NCBI GenBank assembly: GCA_016647705.1
Contig: CM028340.1
Span: 15,267,001 to 15,331,000, forward strand
Reading direction: 5' to 3'
Length of the DNA: 64,000 nt
Origin: Eucommia ulmoides
Lineage: Eukaryota; Streptophyta; Magnoliopsida; Garryales; Eucommiaceae
Of the stretch, positions 12,639 through 23,764 are shown piece after piece (the first letter of the stretch is position 1; every line of letters begins with the position of its first letter). Both the position numbers and the translations under genes were made by a program. The notes under the pieces are model-generated. The model saw nothing but the letters and a program-made list of their open reading frames with translations, ran no database searches and had not been told where the DNA came from.

Positions 12639-14051
12639 TGACAGCAAAATTAATTGTTGCTACGTTACCGCAAGTGTACGGGTCAAGTTTTAATAGTATA
12701 AGAAGAGTAGTGTTTTCGTATCCATAGGGATTGGTTTAAATTATTGTTAAGTATCGCAATTATCGTAACCTAACTTTATCTACGTGATCCAATTTTGGGT
12801 TTTTATTATAAAAATAAACTTAACTAAAATAATAACTAATTAAATTACAATGCTTGAAATATACTATATGGGAATAGATTATCTAGGGATTAACTTCGTT
12901 CACTAATACCTATTTGATTTAGTTTAGTTTACATTAACGATATTCAATCTATTCGACAATCTAGGTATCAAAAAGTCATTCACTACATCTCCCGAGTATA
13001 AAGTGAATGAATATGCAATTCGTGTCAATACCGATATCCTTATATAGCGTATAAATGATTACATGAGTATCGCCCCAACCTTACGGATTGCACACGTTCT
13101 AATAATCTCCCAAAATATTAGAACATCACGTTGTGCTTAAACCCTAGTCCGAATCCAGGGTTACCTCTCTCGAGTGTCAAACTTCGTATTCTCAAACCAA
13201 CCACAATATCATAAAAATCATAAAATGGAATTAATAAAATGGTAAACCCAATCAAATAGGGATGAACAATCATTAATGAAACAAAGATTTATTTAAACAC
13301 AATACTAGTAAACTACATGAATCCCTAAATAATGAACGTTTAGCTCATGGCCATAACCACATATTCAACTAAAAACGATATATACAACATCAAACAACAA
13401 ACAAAAGTTAAGAATAAAAGAGAGAAACATGGGAGAATAGCCATTATCTGAAGAGTGGATTATTCCACGTCTGTAAAATTCGCTCCGATCTTATTTCTTC
13501 TTCCCCAATTGTGTTCTACTTGATTGGTCTATTTTTTTTTAGAGCTCTCAAAACTCCCAAAAACGTGTTTAATATAAGGTAGGAATGGGTGGATACAATA
13601 AAAGATCAAAAATATCCTAAAAACATCACAAAAGATCTTTGCCACCTGTTTGATTGATCGCTGCAGCAATGGAAAGCATCGCTACAGCGATAGATGATCA
13701 TTAGGGCTTCTGCCATTTCATCACTACAGCGACGGTTGGGCAGAAGGCCCACTGACTCTTCACCACTGCAGCAATGAAGGCCATCGCTACAGCGGTCAAG
13801 GATTAGTGGCCCTTGATGCTGAAGCTATAGCGATGGGGCTCATCGCTGCATTGGTAAAGTTGCAGCTTTTTTTTCTTGGATCTTTTTCAATGTTTTCCCT
13901 CTGACTTCCTACTGATTTTCTCGATTGTCAACCATTTTTGTCCCTACACCTGATTTATATAAAAGCGAATATAAATGATTTAAAACATTACAAAATCACT
14001 CGAAAACAACCAAATTCGATTTGGACATATTTAGGTAAATTCAACCTATCA
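12639..14051 (-). repeat. LTR of the Athila-like element, 1413 bp
   Basis: In element orientation it starts TGATAGGTTGAATTTACC (at 14051) and ends TTTTGCTGTCA (at 12639), giving short inverted ends TGA(T/C)AG. The primer-binding-like site follows six bases later. A central stretch (13650-13860) repeats ATCGCTACAGCGAT-like words at least five times (CGCTGCAGCAATGG, CATCGCTACAGCG, CACTACAGCGACGG). The proximal part (12650-13100) is mirrored by an inverted copy at 14078-14510. Confidence 0.6.
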
Positions 14052-14077
14052 AGAGATATTTAGAGCTTGCATAATTT

Positions 14078-14510
14078 ATAAGGTCGGGTATAACTAATGT
14101 TTTCACCTGAATATGGGATAGGGATATCGGTATTGAAGTGATCATATATTCTCTCACTTAACGCTCAAGAGAGGTAGTGAGAGAGAAATAGCACGAGGAC
14201 CTTGATTATTGAATGAATAAAATTAACTAATAATTGATTAATAGGATAACGAGATAAAATCAAGCCCCTAGAACATTAGTGCACAGAAAAATCAATATTT
14301 TGTTTTGTTTTTGTATTTATTTTTAGTTTAATTTTATTTTTACAAAAAACCAAAATTATATCGCCTAGATAAAGTTAGGTTACAACAATCGCGGTATTTA
14401 ACAACAATTTAAACCAATCACTGTGAATACAATAACCCTTTACTTCTTATACTATTAAAACTTAGCCCGTACAGTTACGGTATCATAGCGATGAAATAAT
14501 TCGCCAACAA
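14078..14510 (+). repeat. Inverted partial copy of the Athila-like LTR
   Basis: This segment matches the reverse complement of about 12640-13090. Shared words in the same order include GGATATCGGTATTGA, GATAAAGTTAGGTTACAA, ATTTAAACCAATC, and CTTCTTATACTATTAAAACTT followed by CCCGTACA. It holds only the promoter-distal half of an LTR and lies head-to-head with the complete LTR. The pair forms an imperfect stem of about 430 bp with a loop of about 1 kb. Confidence 0.7.
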
Positions 14511-14631
14511 CGGAGAGGTGGTCACCATCTATGGCAACCAGGATACATCTAAGTAGTGTTTAGCAATGACTAATGAAAAGAAGAGGACTTCCTAGCAATA
14601 ACGGGAGTAGAGACCCATCAGGCCTCACGTC

Positions 14632-16898
14632 TGTTAATTCTAAGATTTTGATGAACAATTAAGTATTGATATTTTGGTGAAACTAATGTTTTAATTGAGT
14701 GTTTCAGTGATTTAAAGTTCCAGGGATGAAGATGACAAATTAAATGGATGCTAAGTATTGATATTTTGGTGGAATTAATGTTTTAATTGCGTGTTTCAGT
14801 GATTTAAAGTTCCAGTGATGAAGATGACAAATTAAATGGATGCTAAATGATGATATTCAAGATATTGAAGATTTAAGAGTTTGAAGAAATTAGGGAAAAT
14901 AATCTAGGTAAATTTCAACTCTTAATATCCTATTTAGGAACACACACGGCACATAATGTTTCCATTATTTATGTGTGTTTTGATAAGATGAATTTATTTG
15001 CTCCTATGTGTAGTTGAAAAGAAATATTTATAAATGGTTAAAATGAAATTTGAGAAAGTTAGTGGAGCTAATTGAGATGAATTTATTTGCTCCAACGTGT
15101 ATTTGAAAAGAAATATTTATAAATGATTAAAATGGAATTTGAGAAAGTTAGTGGAGCTGATTGAGAAAAGAAAATAGTTAAATGGGCAAAAATGTAAAAG
15201 ATAAAGAGTTTAAAATGAATTTAGAAAAGGTTCCAGTATTGATGAGTGGACCGGTAAGTCGACCGGAGCGTAAGAAGAGAACTCTCTGTATCTAGCAGTC
15301 GGCAGGTAGGTCGACTGGTGAGATTAGATGAAACTCTTTGAATCAAGCAGTCGACAGAGCGGTCGACCGATGAACAGAGCAGGCTACATCCTGAATCGAA
15401 TAGTCGACTGACCGGTTGACTGGTGGCTCTGTTTCAAGATCATGTGGATTTCGAAATCATATCTAAAAGTAACATTTTTTTGTTAGTATTTGAGATAGAT
15501 TTAATGGATTTGGTGATATTTAAGATATGGTCCATATATTAATTAAATCCTATTGATTTGGCATATTAAATATTAATGTTTCTCAATTTGGTACTTGAAA
15601 TAGTTTCTATTCTATCTAATTGAGATTGAGAAATACTTTGGGGATTTAATTGAAAGATTTAAAAGTTGTTTTTAAGTGAAATTGAATATAAATGAAGTCA
15701 ATATGATATAAGGGATCTATAAGTACTATTAATTGTCATGACACATGTAAACTAGCCGTTAGAAGACTGATTTCATACTCCTTTAAATAGACCTGCAAAT
15801 TTCATATATCATTAAGCAGTAAAATAAGGGATAAATCATATCATATCATAAGAGTGAGTTTTTCTAAGAGATATCTTTCTGAGAGTTTGTAAATTATTTT
15901 AAGAGTGATCTTGAAAATCAATTGCGATTAATCTTTGCTGCTACCGGATCTGAAGTTACATTACTTATCTAATTTTTCTGTGGATTCCGGGTGAGATCTT
16001 TCTAATTATATTATTTCATTGCATTATTTGTTTATTGTTTGGAAATTGATTTTAAAAATTGTTTCTGATTTTTAAAGAAAATATTTTTTCAAACAAATTC
16101 TTGAATCTGATTACGTGCTCAAATTTGCTACCCATATCTTGTTAAAATTAGATTTTTGTATCTCACATATTTCTATCTCTAGTTGGGATATTAATTGAGT
16201 TATTGTTTATCTGGAGTGGTAGAAGCTCCGAGTGAAATTTACTTTTTATTAATTTTTGTATTGGTGAGTTGTGACGGGTTAAATACCATTAGGGATATTT
16301 AATCAAGGGTAGCCGAGTTTCAGTCTCTTCCTGTAAAGAGATTGAGGTAGTAATTCTTCTTGGATATAATTAGTTTGAGTGATTTGTAAATGTTTCATCC
16401 TTACCTAGAAAAATGATACTTGGGGTGTTTTGAGAGGTTTTGATTCTTGAGCCTAAGGTATAAAAAGAGTTAGGTTAATCTTTAGCATGTAAAAAGATAT
16501 GTTATTCTTGAGCCTGTTAAAAGTAGAGGTTATTCCTAAGCCTTGAAAAAGAAAATTTTAAAGGTTGATTCTAGGCCTATAAAAGAATCGGTGTGAGGGT
16601 TTGGTTCCTACCTTTAAAGGGATCTTGGTTTTAGTGGATGCGACCTCCAAGGAGCTTGGGGAACTAGATTAGCCAAGAGTATCTTGGTGAACCAGTATAA
16701 ATCTTTTGTGTGCTGCATTACTACTTTGTTATTTTTTTTGTTTGGGTGTGCACTTAGATTGATTATATTATTCCGTTGTATTATAAAGATAATAATTAAT
16801 TTTGGCTTAAAATTAATTATTTGATTTATTCAGTTTTATTCCGAGATATTTTAATTACCCAATTCACCCCCCCTTTTGGGTATTCTATTGGGCCAATA
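14632..16898 (+). mobile_element. Probable Copia (Sirevirus-like) solo LTR, 2267 bp
   Basis: It starts TGTTAATTCTAAGATTTTG and ends GGGTATTCTATTGGGCCAATA, parallel to the solo LTR at 55558-57363, which starts TGTTGACCCTAGATATTTTG and ends TTTGGGACAACA. Flanks are ACGTC (14627-14631) and AGGTC (16899-16903), a 4/5 match to a 5-bp duplication. Shared internal marks are several GTCGACTG words (15250-15420), a TTTAAATAGACCTGCA promoter-like site near 15781, and the C-rich AATTCACCCCCCC near the 3' end. Two internal duplications (about 92 bp at 14661-14844 and about 90 bp at 14987-15165) explain most of its extra length. No internal coding region of this family is present. It looks inserted just before or within the 5' part of the + strand Gypsy remnant. 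Confidence 0.65.
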
Positions 16899-16904
16899 AG
16901 GTCG

Positions 16905-17150
16905 ATAGCTTAGCTCAAGAGCGAAGGTCCGACAGATCTCAAATTAACAGCCCAGCTCAACCGCAAGGGCATTTTGGAGATCAGATCAACAGCCCAGCCC
17001 AGCGCAGCGATAGAGCAGGTCTCAAATCAACGATTCAGCTCCAGAGCAGAGGACTAGCAGACCTCAAATTAGTAGCCTAGCCTAGAAACGGGGGCTTAAC
17101 GAAACTCAAGTTGTCAGCGCAGCTCAACACAGGAGATAGACGATTTCAAA
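16905..17150. repeat. Degenerate tandem array, about 45-55-bp unit
   Basis: Blocks of the form GATCTCAAATTAACAGCCCAGCTC recur about five times (near 16940, 16980, 17020, 17070, 17105). They share the CAGCCCAGC/AGCTCAGC vocabulary of the arrays at 20580-21085 and 47270-47945, which suggests a common Tat-element origin. Confidence 0.6.
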
Positions 17151-17229
17151 GAGCATCCTAGAGTTCTACAGCCCACTGAATGGGTTAAAGAAGTAACTTT
17201 GAACTAGGAAACCAAAAAGATGTCGATTG

Positions 17230-20200
17230 GCTCATTGCAGAGCCAACCTAAGGAAGAGAAACTCATGCAATTGTTAAAATAAAAATAAAAATTGGACATG
17301 TTTGCTTGGGCACTTGAAGACATGAAGATGATTAACCCTGAGGTGATGGTTCACCAAATCAATATCTCAAAGTCTTACCCTCCATTGAAATATAATAGAA
17401 TGATGTTCAGTTGGGAGAAGAAATAGGCGATAGAGTCTGAAGTATGAAGACTACTAATAGAGTCTAAAGTATGAGGACTACTCGAAATAGGGCATATAAG
17501 CGAGGTTGTCCACCTGAAGTGGTTAGCCAACCCAGTGTTAGTCAAGAAGAAGAATGGAAAATAGAGGATGTGCATGGACTTCACTAATATGAATCAAGAG
17601 TATCCCAAGGACTGCTCCAATGCCCGAATCGATGAAATGGTGGATGCAAGTGTTGAGCACGAGTTGTTATCAATGCTGGATACTCATTCAGGATACAACC
17701 AGATGTGGATGAACCGTCCAGATAAGGAAGCAATGGCTTTCATCACCCCCTAGAGGTACATTTTGCTACAGAGTGATACCTTTCGGTCTAAAAAAACGCT
17801 AGGGCAACATACCAACGTCTTGTAAATCATATGTTCCAAGAAATAATTGGAATAACTCTGGAGGATTATATAGATGATATGTTAGTTAAAAACACTAAGA
17901 AAGAAAATTATTTGGAGCATCTAGAAGAAGTTTTCTTAATACTACAGAAGTACAACATGAAGTTGAATCCCAAGTAATGTACATTCGATGTAAAGTCGGG
18001 TAAATTCCTAGGCTTCGTGGTGAACGCGATAGGTATTACGGTTTACGCTAGACAGATAGAAGCTTCCAAAAAGGATAAAGTCCCCTACAACGATACACGA
18101 AGTTCAAGTGCTGACTAGGAGATTGGCAGCACTAAACAGATTCATCTCCAAATTTATAGACAGATGCGCTCCTTTCTTCAAAATATTGAGAGAGAGAAAA
18201 CATTTTGATTGCAATGAAGAGAGCGAGCATGTCTTGCAGTCTATCAAGGATTACCTGGGCACTGTCGAAACTTTAGTCAAAGTTGAGCTCAGGGATGATC
18301 TATACTACCTGGCAGTTACCACTGTTGCGGTCAGCACAACTTTGGTGACGGAATACGCAGGAGGACAAAAGCTAGCTTTTAATGTAAGCAAATCATTAGT
18401 GTCAACAAATACCCGCTCCACTGAACTCGAGATGTTAGCTTTAGCTCTAGTAACCACAACCCAGAAGTTGTGACCTTACTTCAAAGCTTATGCAATCAAC
18501 GTTCTAACCTTGTAACCGCTCAGGGCAGTAATGTACAGACCATAGGCTTTAGGTCGCCTCATAAAGTAGGCGGTAGAGATGGGAGAATTCTACTTAACTT
18601 ACAAACTGAGGATAGTAATCGAAGGTCAGGTACTGACTGATTTTATTGTTGAACTAACACCCCCGGATGGGGTAACCATGGAGGATAGAGAATGTTCAAT
18701 AACTTCGATGAAATCTTAGAAATTATGGGTTGACGGAGCATCAAACTCATGAGGATGTGGAGTAAGCATAGTTTTGGAAACCTTGGAGGGTGATCAACTC
18801 AAGAAGGTTGTACAGCTTGGATTTAAAGTATCCAACAATGAAACAGAGTATGAGGCTGTAATCTTAGTGAAGGAATTGGGGGACCACAATGTGGAGGTCA
18901 GATTAGATTCACAACGCGTAGTCAACCAAATAAATGGCGCTTACGTGGTCAACGAAGGGAGGTTACGTCACTACGTTAATAAAGTGAAAGAGATAACGAA
19001 GGCCTTTAATAGCTATAAAGTTGAAGCTATTCCAAGAACTGAGAATGAGAAAGAAGATGCCCTATCAATACTAGCGTCGCCCTTTGTCCTAGATCAACAA
19101 TCTGAGGTGGTGGACTATTTAGACCAGTCGTCTGTATCAGCTCAAACCAAATCATGTGCATGCATTGGAGAGTTGGGACGGGATGAAGATTGGAGAACTT
19201 TTTTGGTGCGTTACTTGAATGAGAGGATGTTACTAGACGATAAGGTGGCGACACAGAAAATCTTATATAAGGTATCGAGATATATCATGATGGACGGTAA
19301 GTTATACCGAAGATCATTCACACAACCCTTGTTACTCTGCTTGGGACCAAAAGAAGCAATGTATGGGATGCAAGAAATCCATGAGGAAGTTTGTGGAAAC
19401 CATTAGGGAGGAAGAACCTTGGCATACAAGGCACTCACAATTGGATATTACTAGCCAACTGTGCCCAGTCATGTAAAGAGGTATGTTAGAAGGTGTGATA
19501 AATGCCAGTGGCTCTCAAAGAATATTCGAGCTCCTTCTCAAGCATAAACACCCATCCATAGTCCATGGTCCTTTGCCCAATGGGAATAGATGTTTTAGGT
19601 CCATTCACATTGGTACTTGAGAACAAGAATTATTTAGTGGTGAAGATTGATTATTTCACCAAATGGATAGAGGCTAAGGCATTCATGACAGTAGGCGGGA
19701 ATGAAGTAAACAAATTCCTTTGAAAGTAGGTGATATGCCGTTTTGGAATCCCGATAGTGCTGATATCAAATAATAGGACCCATTTTACTGGGAGAAACGT
19801 TGCTTGGATGTAAAATGAATTGAAATTACAACATCAAATGTCAAGCTCAGTTTATCCATAAGAGAATGGATAAGCAGAAGTGACAAATAGATCAATCAAA
19901 GAATCTCTTAAAAAGCCATTGCATGATTCCAAAGAAAAATAGATAGAAGAGCTGCATCTAATCTTGTGCCCTTACCATACCACATCTAGTATAACCAAAG
20001 GAGAAACACCTTATTCTATGACATATGGCACTGAGGCAGTAGTCTTTGTAGAGATTGATTTGCCTTCAAGGCGGGATAACGTGGGACCAGGTAGAGATGA
20101 GGATGGCAGCCTACAAATTGAAGATGGCAAGGACATTCAACTATGTAGTTCGCCCAAGGCACTTCATGGTGGGAAAGCTAGTGCTTCGAAGAGTAATTCC

Positions 20201-20375
20201 ACCCAACCTAGAAGCTCGATTAGGAAAACTAGCCTCTACCTGGAAAGGGCTATACAAGGTTATCAACGTAAATACATCTGGGACGCAATGGTTGAAAGAT
20301 CTGGATGGTGTTCCAATCCCTCGGCTATGGAATATTGCTCATTTGAGAAAATACTTTGTGTGCGTCCCCTATTAG
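17230..20375 (+). pseudogene. Gypsy pol remnant (RT, RNase H, integrase)
   Basis: Reverse transcriptase spans roughly 17330-18110, with the catalytic-loop stretch YIDDMLVK at about 17868-17891. RNase H and spacer domains span about 18110-19400 and integrase about 19420-20375, beginning with a CDKCQ-type zinc-finger portion near 19495. The order RT, RNase H, integrase is diagnostic of Ty3/Gypsy. Close likeness to the minus-strand copy at 48220-51050 places it in the same Tat-like lineage. No chromodomain follows the integrase. The region is broken many times and cannot encode a working polyprotein. Confidence 0.75.
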
Positions 20376-20579
20376 TTTTCGTATTATATTTGAAGAAAAA
20401 ATGGTTGTTATTTCTATTGTAAACCTTTTAATAAACAATCATACTATTTATATTCAACAAAAAGGCTTCAATGAAAACAATCCCTACACTTAGGTTATAA
20501 AGCGAATTAAAGTGGGTTGCCATGATCAACTCATCCGCCAACTGAACTGCTAAGATTATCTCATTAAGTCATTGAAGGT

Positions 20580-21085
20580 CCTAGCCCAGTGCGCCTCAAG
20601 TGATTGAGCTACCAAAGTCAGCCCAAATCAACACATAATTGCCTAGCCCAGTTCACATACAGACCGAGCTCTCTAGCCTAGTTTGTCAAAAGTGGCTGAG
20701 CTGCCAAGGCCAGCCCTAATCAATACGTAACTACCCAGCCCAATTCATGTACAGGTCAAGTTGCCTAACCCAGTTCGTCAGAAGTTGCCAAGTTGCCAAG
20801 GTCAGCCCAAATCAATACGTAACTGTCTAACCTAGTTCACGTATAGACCAAGCTGCCGAGCCTAATTCATCAAAAGTGGCTGAGTTGCTAATGTCAGCCC
20901 AAATTAATACATAATTGTCCAACCCAGTTCACATAAAAACCAAGCTACCTAGCCTAGTTCATCAAAAGTGGCTGAGCTACCAAGGCCAACCCAAATCAGT
21001 ACGTAACTGCCTAGCCCAGTTCACGGGCAGATCAAACTGCCCAGCCCAGTTCGTCACAAGCGGCTAAGCTACCATGGTCAGTCTA
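20580..21085. repeat. 92-bp tandem array, about 5.5 copies, 3' of pol
   Basis: The phrase CAGCCCAAATCAATACGTAACT or a close variant recurs with CAA(T/C)ACGT at 20629, 20721, 20813, about 20905 and 20997, an exact 92-bp spacing. The unit also contains CTAGCCCAGTTCAC and GTGGCTGAGCTGCCAAGG. It lies just downstream of the integrase, the place where Tat-lineage elements are known to carry variable tandem repeats that can seed satellites. Confidence 0.85.
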
Positions 21086-22059
21086 GTAGTCAAACAAAAT
21101 ACCAATTTCAATTCATTCTAAAGGTAACAAGGTCAGCTCACTAGCTATTAACGCAGTGCAACCAAATACTGCTCAAGTCAGCATGACGTACCAGCTAAGA
21201 TACTTTTGTTAACCTTCTCAGTAGATAACATATTACCAAGTATCAATCTCATCCTAAGCTACGTAGACTAATTCAGCAAGGGAGCTAAACGATTTACAAC
21301 AACTCATTCGACAACTGATGTGCAACTAATTACAAATTTTTGGGTTAGCAAACATATTATTTATTTGTCAATCAAGGCTCTTACATTCCACATCGCGTTT
21401 ATTACTTAAACTTGATATGGAGGAGGGCAGATGATAGAATAACAAAAAACACATTTCTTGCTGACACTCATATAGTCCACACCACGTTTATTACTTGAAC
21501 TTGATGTAGAAGGGAATAGGGAACTGAAATACATTTCTTATTTTTCAGTTTCACTCCTTACCCTCATTAGAAGTTATGGTTGGGAAACTTACCTCTGTTA
21601 TCACAAACATTACTTATTTTTAAAATGTGAGATTTAAAAACCCATACTCTGTGCATGAATGATATTTGAACACACGATCTATTCTAGAAAATCATTCAAC
21701 ACATGACACTTAAAGTTTAACAGTTTCCTACAAACAACGAACTTATCATTACCATCGAAAATACAAAACGTTCTTGAACTTATCACTTCTTAACATAGAG
21801 TCAATACATAATAGATATGAATACATTTTATCATCCTACTTGAAATATTGTTCTTTTCCAGTCTTGAACTTATCACTTCTTACCATGGAGTTCGGACTAG
21901 AAAAGAGAACTACACTTATTGTTCAAAAAATGGTCTTGAGACTTTTTTTTCAAACATGTAGGAGCCTATTTGGTGACTAATAAGCCCATAATGTTCAAAA
22001 AATGCTCTTGAGGATTTTTTACAAAAATAAAATAAAATAAAAAACTACTTTAACCCTAG

Positions 22060-22503
22060 AGAAGGCAAAAAGCCTGAGTCTTCAGAGTCTGAACTCAAGT
22101 GGTAGGAGTCTCCTGTCTCATACTTCCTCAACGCCAGTGACAGGGAGCGTATCTTCTCCCGCTTCTCCTAGTTCTTGTCCAGAAGTTTCTCTCTCTTCGC
22201 TTTCAGCGCATCATTATGGGTTTTATGGAGGTGCACTTGGGCCCGTAGCTTCTCGATTTGTTTCTCCACCGTCTGCAACTAACCATGGAGTTCGTTGAAT
22301 TGGGATATTGTGTAGAATTGAGCAGCATCAAGGGTAGCATAGAGGACAGTGGCTTTATCGATGGCTCGAAACTTGGGATGCTTTTCATAAAAGGTTTTCG
22401 CCCTCATCATGAGTTAACGAAAGAGGTACCCTCGCTTGATTTCTTTCTTCTATTTAGCCTGAATGGCATCGAATATGTTGGAAACAGACGATGATGAAGC
22501 CAT
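22060..22503 (-). pseudogene. Antisense coiled-coil frame of element B
   Basis: On the minus strand an ATG at 22503 opens a charged, helical frame. It includes HPKFRAIDK, then an alanine-rich stretch, then KAKREKLLDKN followed by more lysine/arginine. It aligns with the small frame at 45874-46143 in the other Tat-like element (YPRLRSMEE, then KAKRDTLLKKN), matching over about 75 residues at roughly one third identity. In both elements this frame is antisense to pol and lies between the tandem array and the 3' LTR. It fits the antisense ORF described for Tat/Retand-type elements. Its function is unknown, and this copy is broken. Confidence 0.6.
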
Positions 22504-23347
22504 ATTCGTAATAAAACAAAAAGAGAATGAGAGACGCAGAAAAGAAAGAAGAACCAAAATGGAAAATTGAGGAAAAGTTTTGAGGAGGTTCGACTTTAAA
22601 TAGCAAACCAATGATCATGAAGTGATGGGGAAGGGAAAACCCAATCGTTGGGTCGTCATCATTACACTACCAATAAGACCCAAAATAGAAGGGATAGCTA
22701 ATTAATCAAACAATGTTCAGTTGATCTGCACTATTTGGCAGAGGTGTAACCCGAAGCTCAGCAAGCACTAGTGCTAATCCGTTGGTTGGGGAGTGAGCTT
22801 GGTCAGATTTGAACTGATCTTGTCTAAACGCAAAACCTAACTTGGTCTGGATTGGGCTGACCCTAATCAAAAGTATGTTGGGCCCAACGGAAGGACCCAA
22901 GAGCCCTACACATAGTTGCCAACGTCTAAATTATTATCTCAACCTAGTTAATAACACATCAACTTCAGTGTTTAGCTTAACCTTCCCCAAATTTCATTCA
23001 ATCAAGAACATCGGAATAAGACCAGAATTACAACCTCGAAAAAACACTCACCCAAGAACTAATGAAGAAGAAAAATGATCTTCCGTCTCGCTTCGGTGAA
23101 TAGCCATAGAACTCAGTAGGGCAAATGATGTGGGAAAATATCTCCCGTGCAAATAATGGAGTTAGAGCCAAGAAGGAGGGTTAGGTCAACGGATAGAGTC
23201 CGACCCGATAGAACAAATATGCGGCCTAACGACTGATCATGGACCGCCAGTTCTAGCGACTCAAGGAATGAAGCGCCCAGTCTGTCAATGAAGTCTAGCT
23301 GCGCAAACAGAGCCAATACGAGATAAGGGCTCTAACAGAGGCCCGAA

Positions 23348-23764
23348 TGTTAGACCCAACCATGGTAGGTCAATGATAACCATTGCCTTACCTACCCTTC
23401 CACCCATGCACATACGTGATTAGTGCACCATCCCTAAATGGGCACACAAGCAACAGTCACAGTGGCTAAGTATAGAACATGGAGAGGATCATGGATAAAA
23501 CAGTTCCAAGAAAAATCAACATGGATATATATGAGAAAATAGGCATCAATCAACAACTCTCTCAATATTACCCTCAATATACTGTTAATCGTTTATTCTC
23601 TCTTTAGAGTAATTTGACCTTATTATCATGTCGGAAGTTCTTTGACCGATACCACACCGGTGTCCCCCCTCCATAGAATTAATTGATTTTCCAGGTCAGG
23701 TTGCAAGTTGCGAAGGTTTTCGACACTTGGGCCCTGTAACACGTATGGGTAATTTTTGGCAACA
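23348..23764 (+). repeat. Probable 3' LTR of element B, 417 bp
   Basis: It begins TGTTAGACCCAACC and ends TTTTTGGCAACA, giving TGTT/AACA ends. Inside are a TATA-like GGATATATATGAG near 23521 and TGTCGGAAGTTCTTTGACCG, then CCACACCGGTGTCCCCC, the type of R/U5 phrase common in Tat LTRs. No 5' partner remains, so the boundaries are provisional. Confidence 0.5.

Larger units (their letters stand above)
11300..14051 (-). mobile_element. Athila-like Ty3/Gypsy element, internally shortened
   Basis: On the minus strand the order is: LTR (14051-12639); primer-binding-like site (12632-12615, TAGCACCATTGCCGGGGG, close to the tRNA-Asp type site used by Athila elements); a Gag-like segment near 12122-11820 with LETQIGQL, a motif of the Athila Gag C-terminus; a segment near 11480-11450 of the 'TTGTCTCCCAAGAAGCGCTT' type common at Athila 3' regions; and a polypurine-like site TAAGTTTAGGGGGATG (11318-11303). 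Protease, reverse transcriptase and integrase are absent between the Gag-like and 3' segments, so most of pol is gone. No 3' LTR was found below 11300. The element is an old broken fossil. Confidence 0.6.
16899..23764 (+). mobile_element. Decayed Tat-like Ty3/Gypsy element (element B)
   Basis: The parts in order are: a short tandem array (16905-17150), pol remnant (about 17230-20375), a 92-bp tandem array (20580-21085), an antisense reading frame (22503-22060, minus), and a probable 3' LTR (23348-23764). The pol is recognisable by reverse transcriptase words (MCMDFTNMNQ, YIDDMLVK, KFLGFVVNAIGI) and by RNase H and integrase stretches close to those of the 42395-54148 element. Gag and a 5' LTR were not found; the Copia solo LTR lies where they might be. 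It is heavily broken, with more than ten interruptions, and looks much older than the other Tat-like element. Confidence 0.7.
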
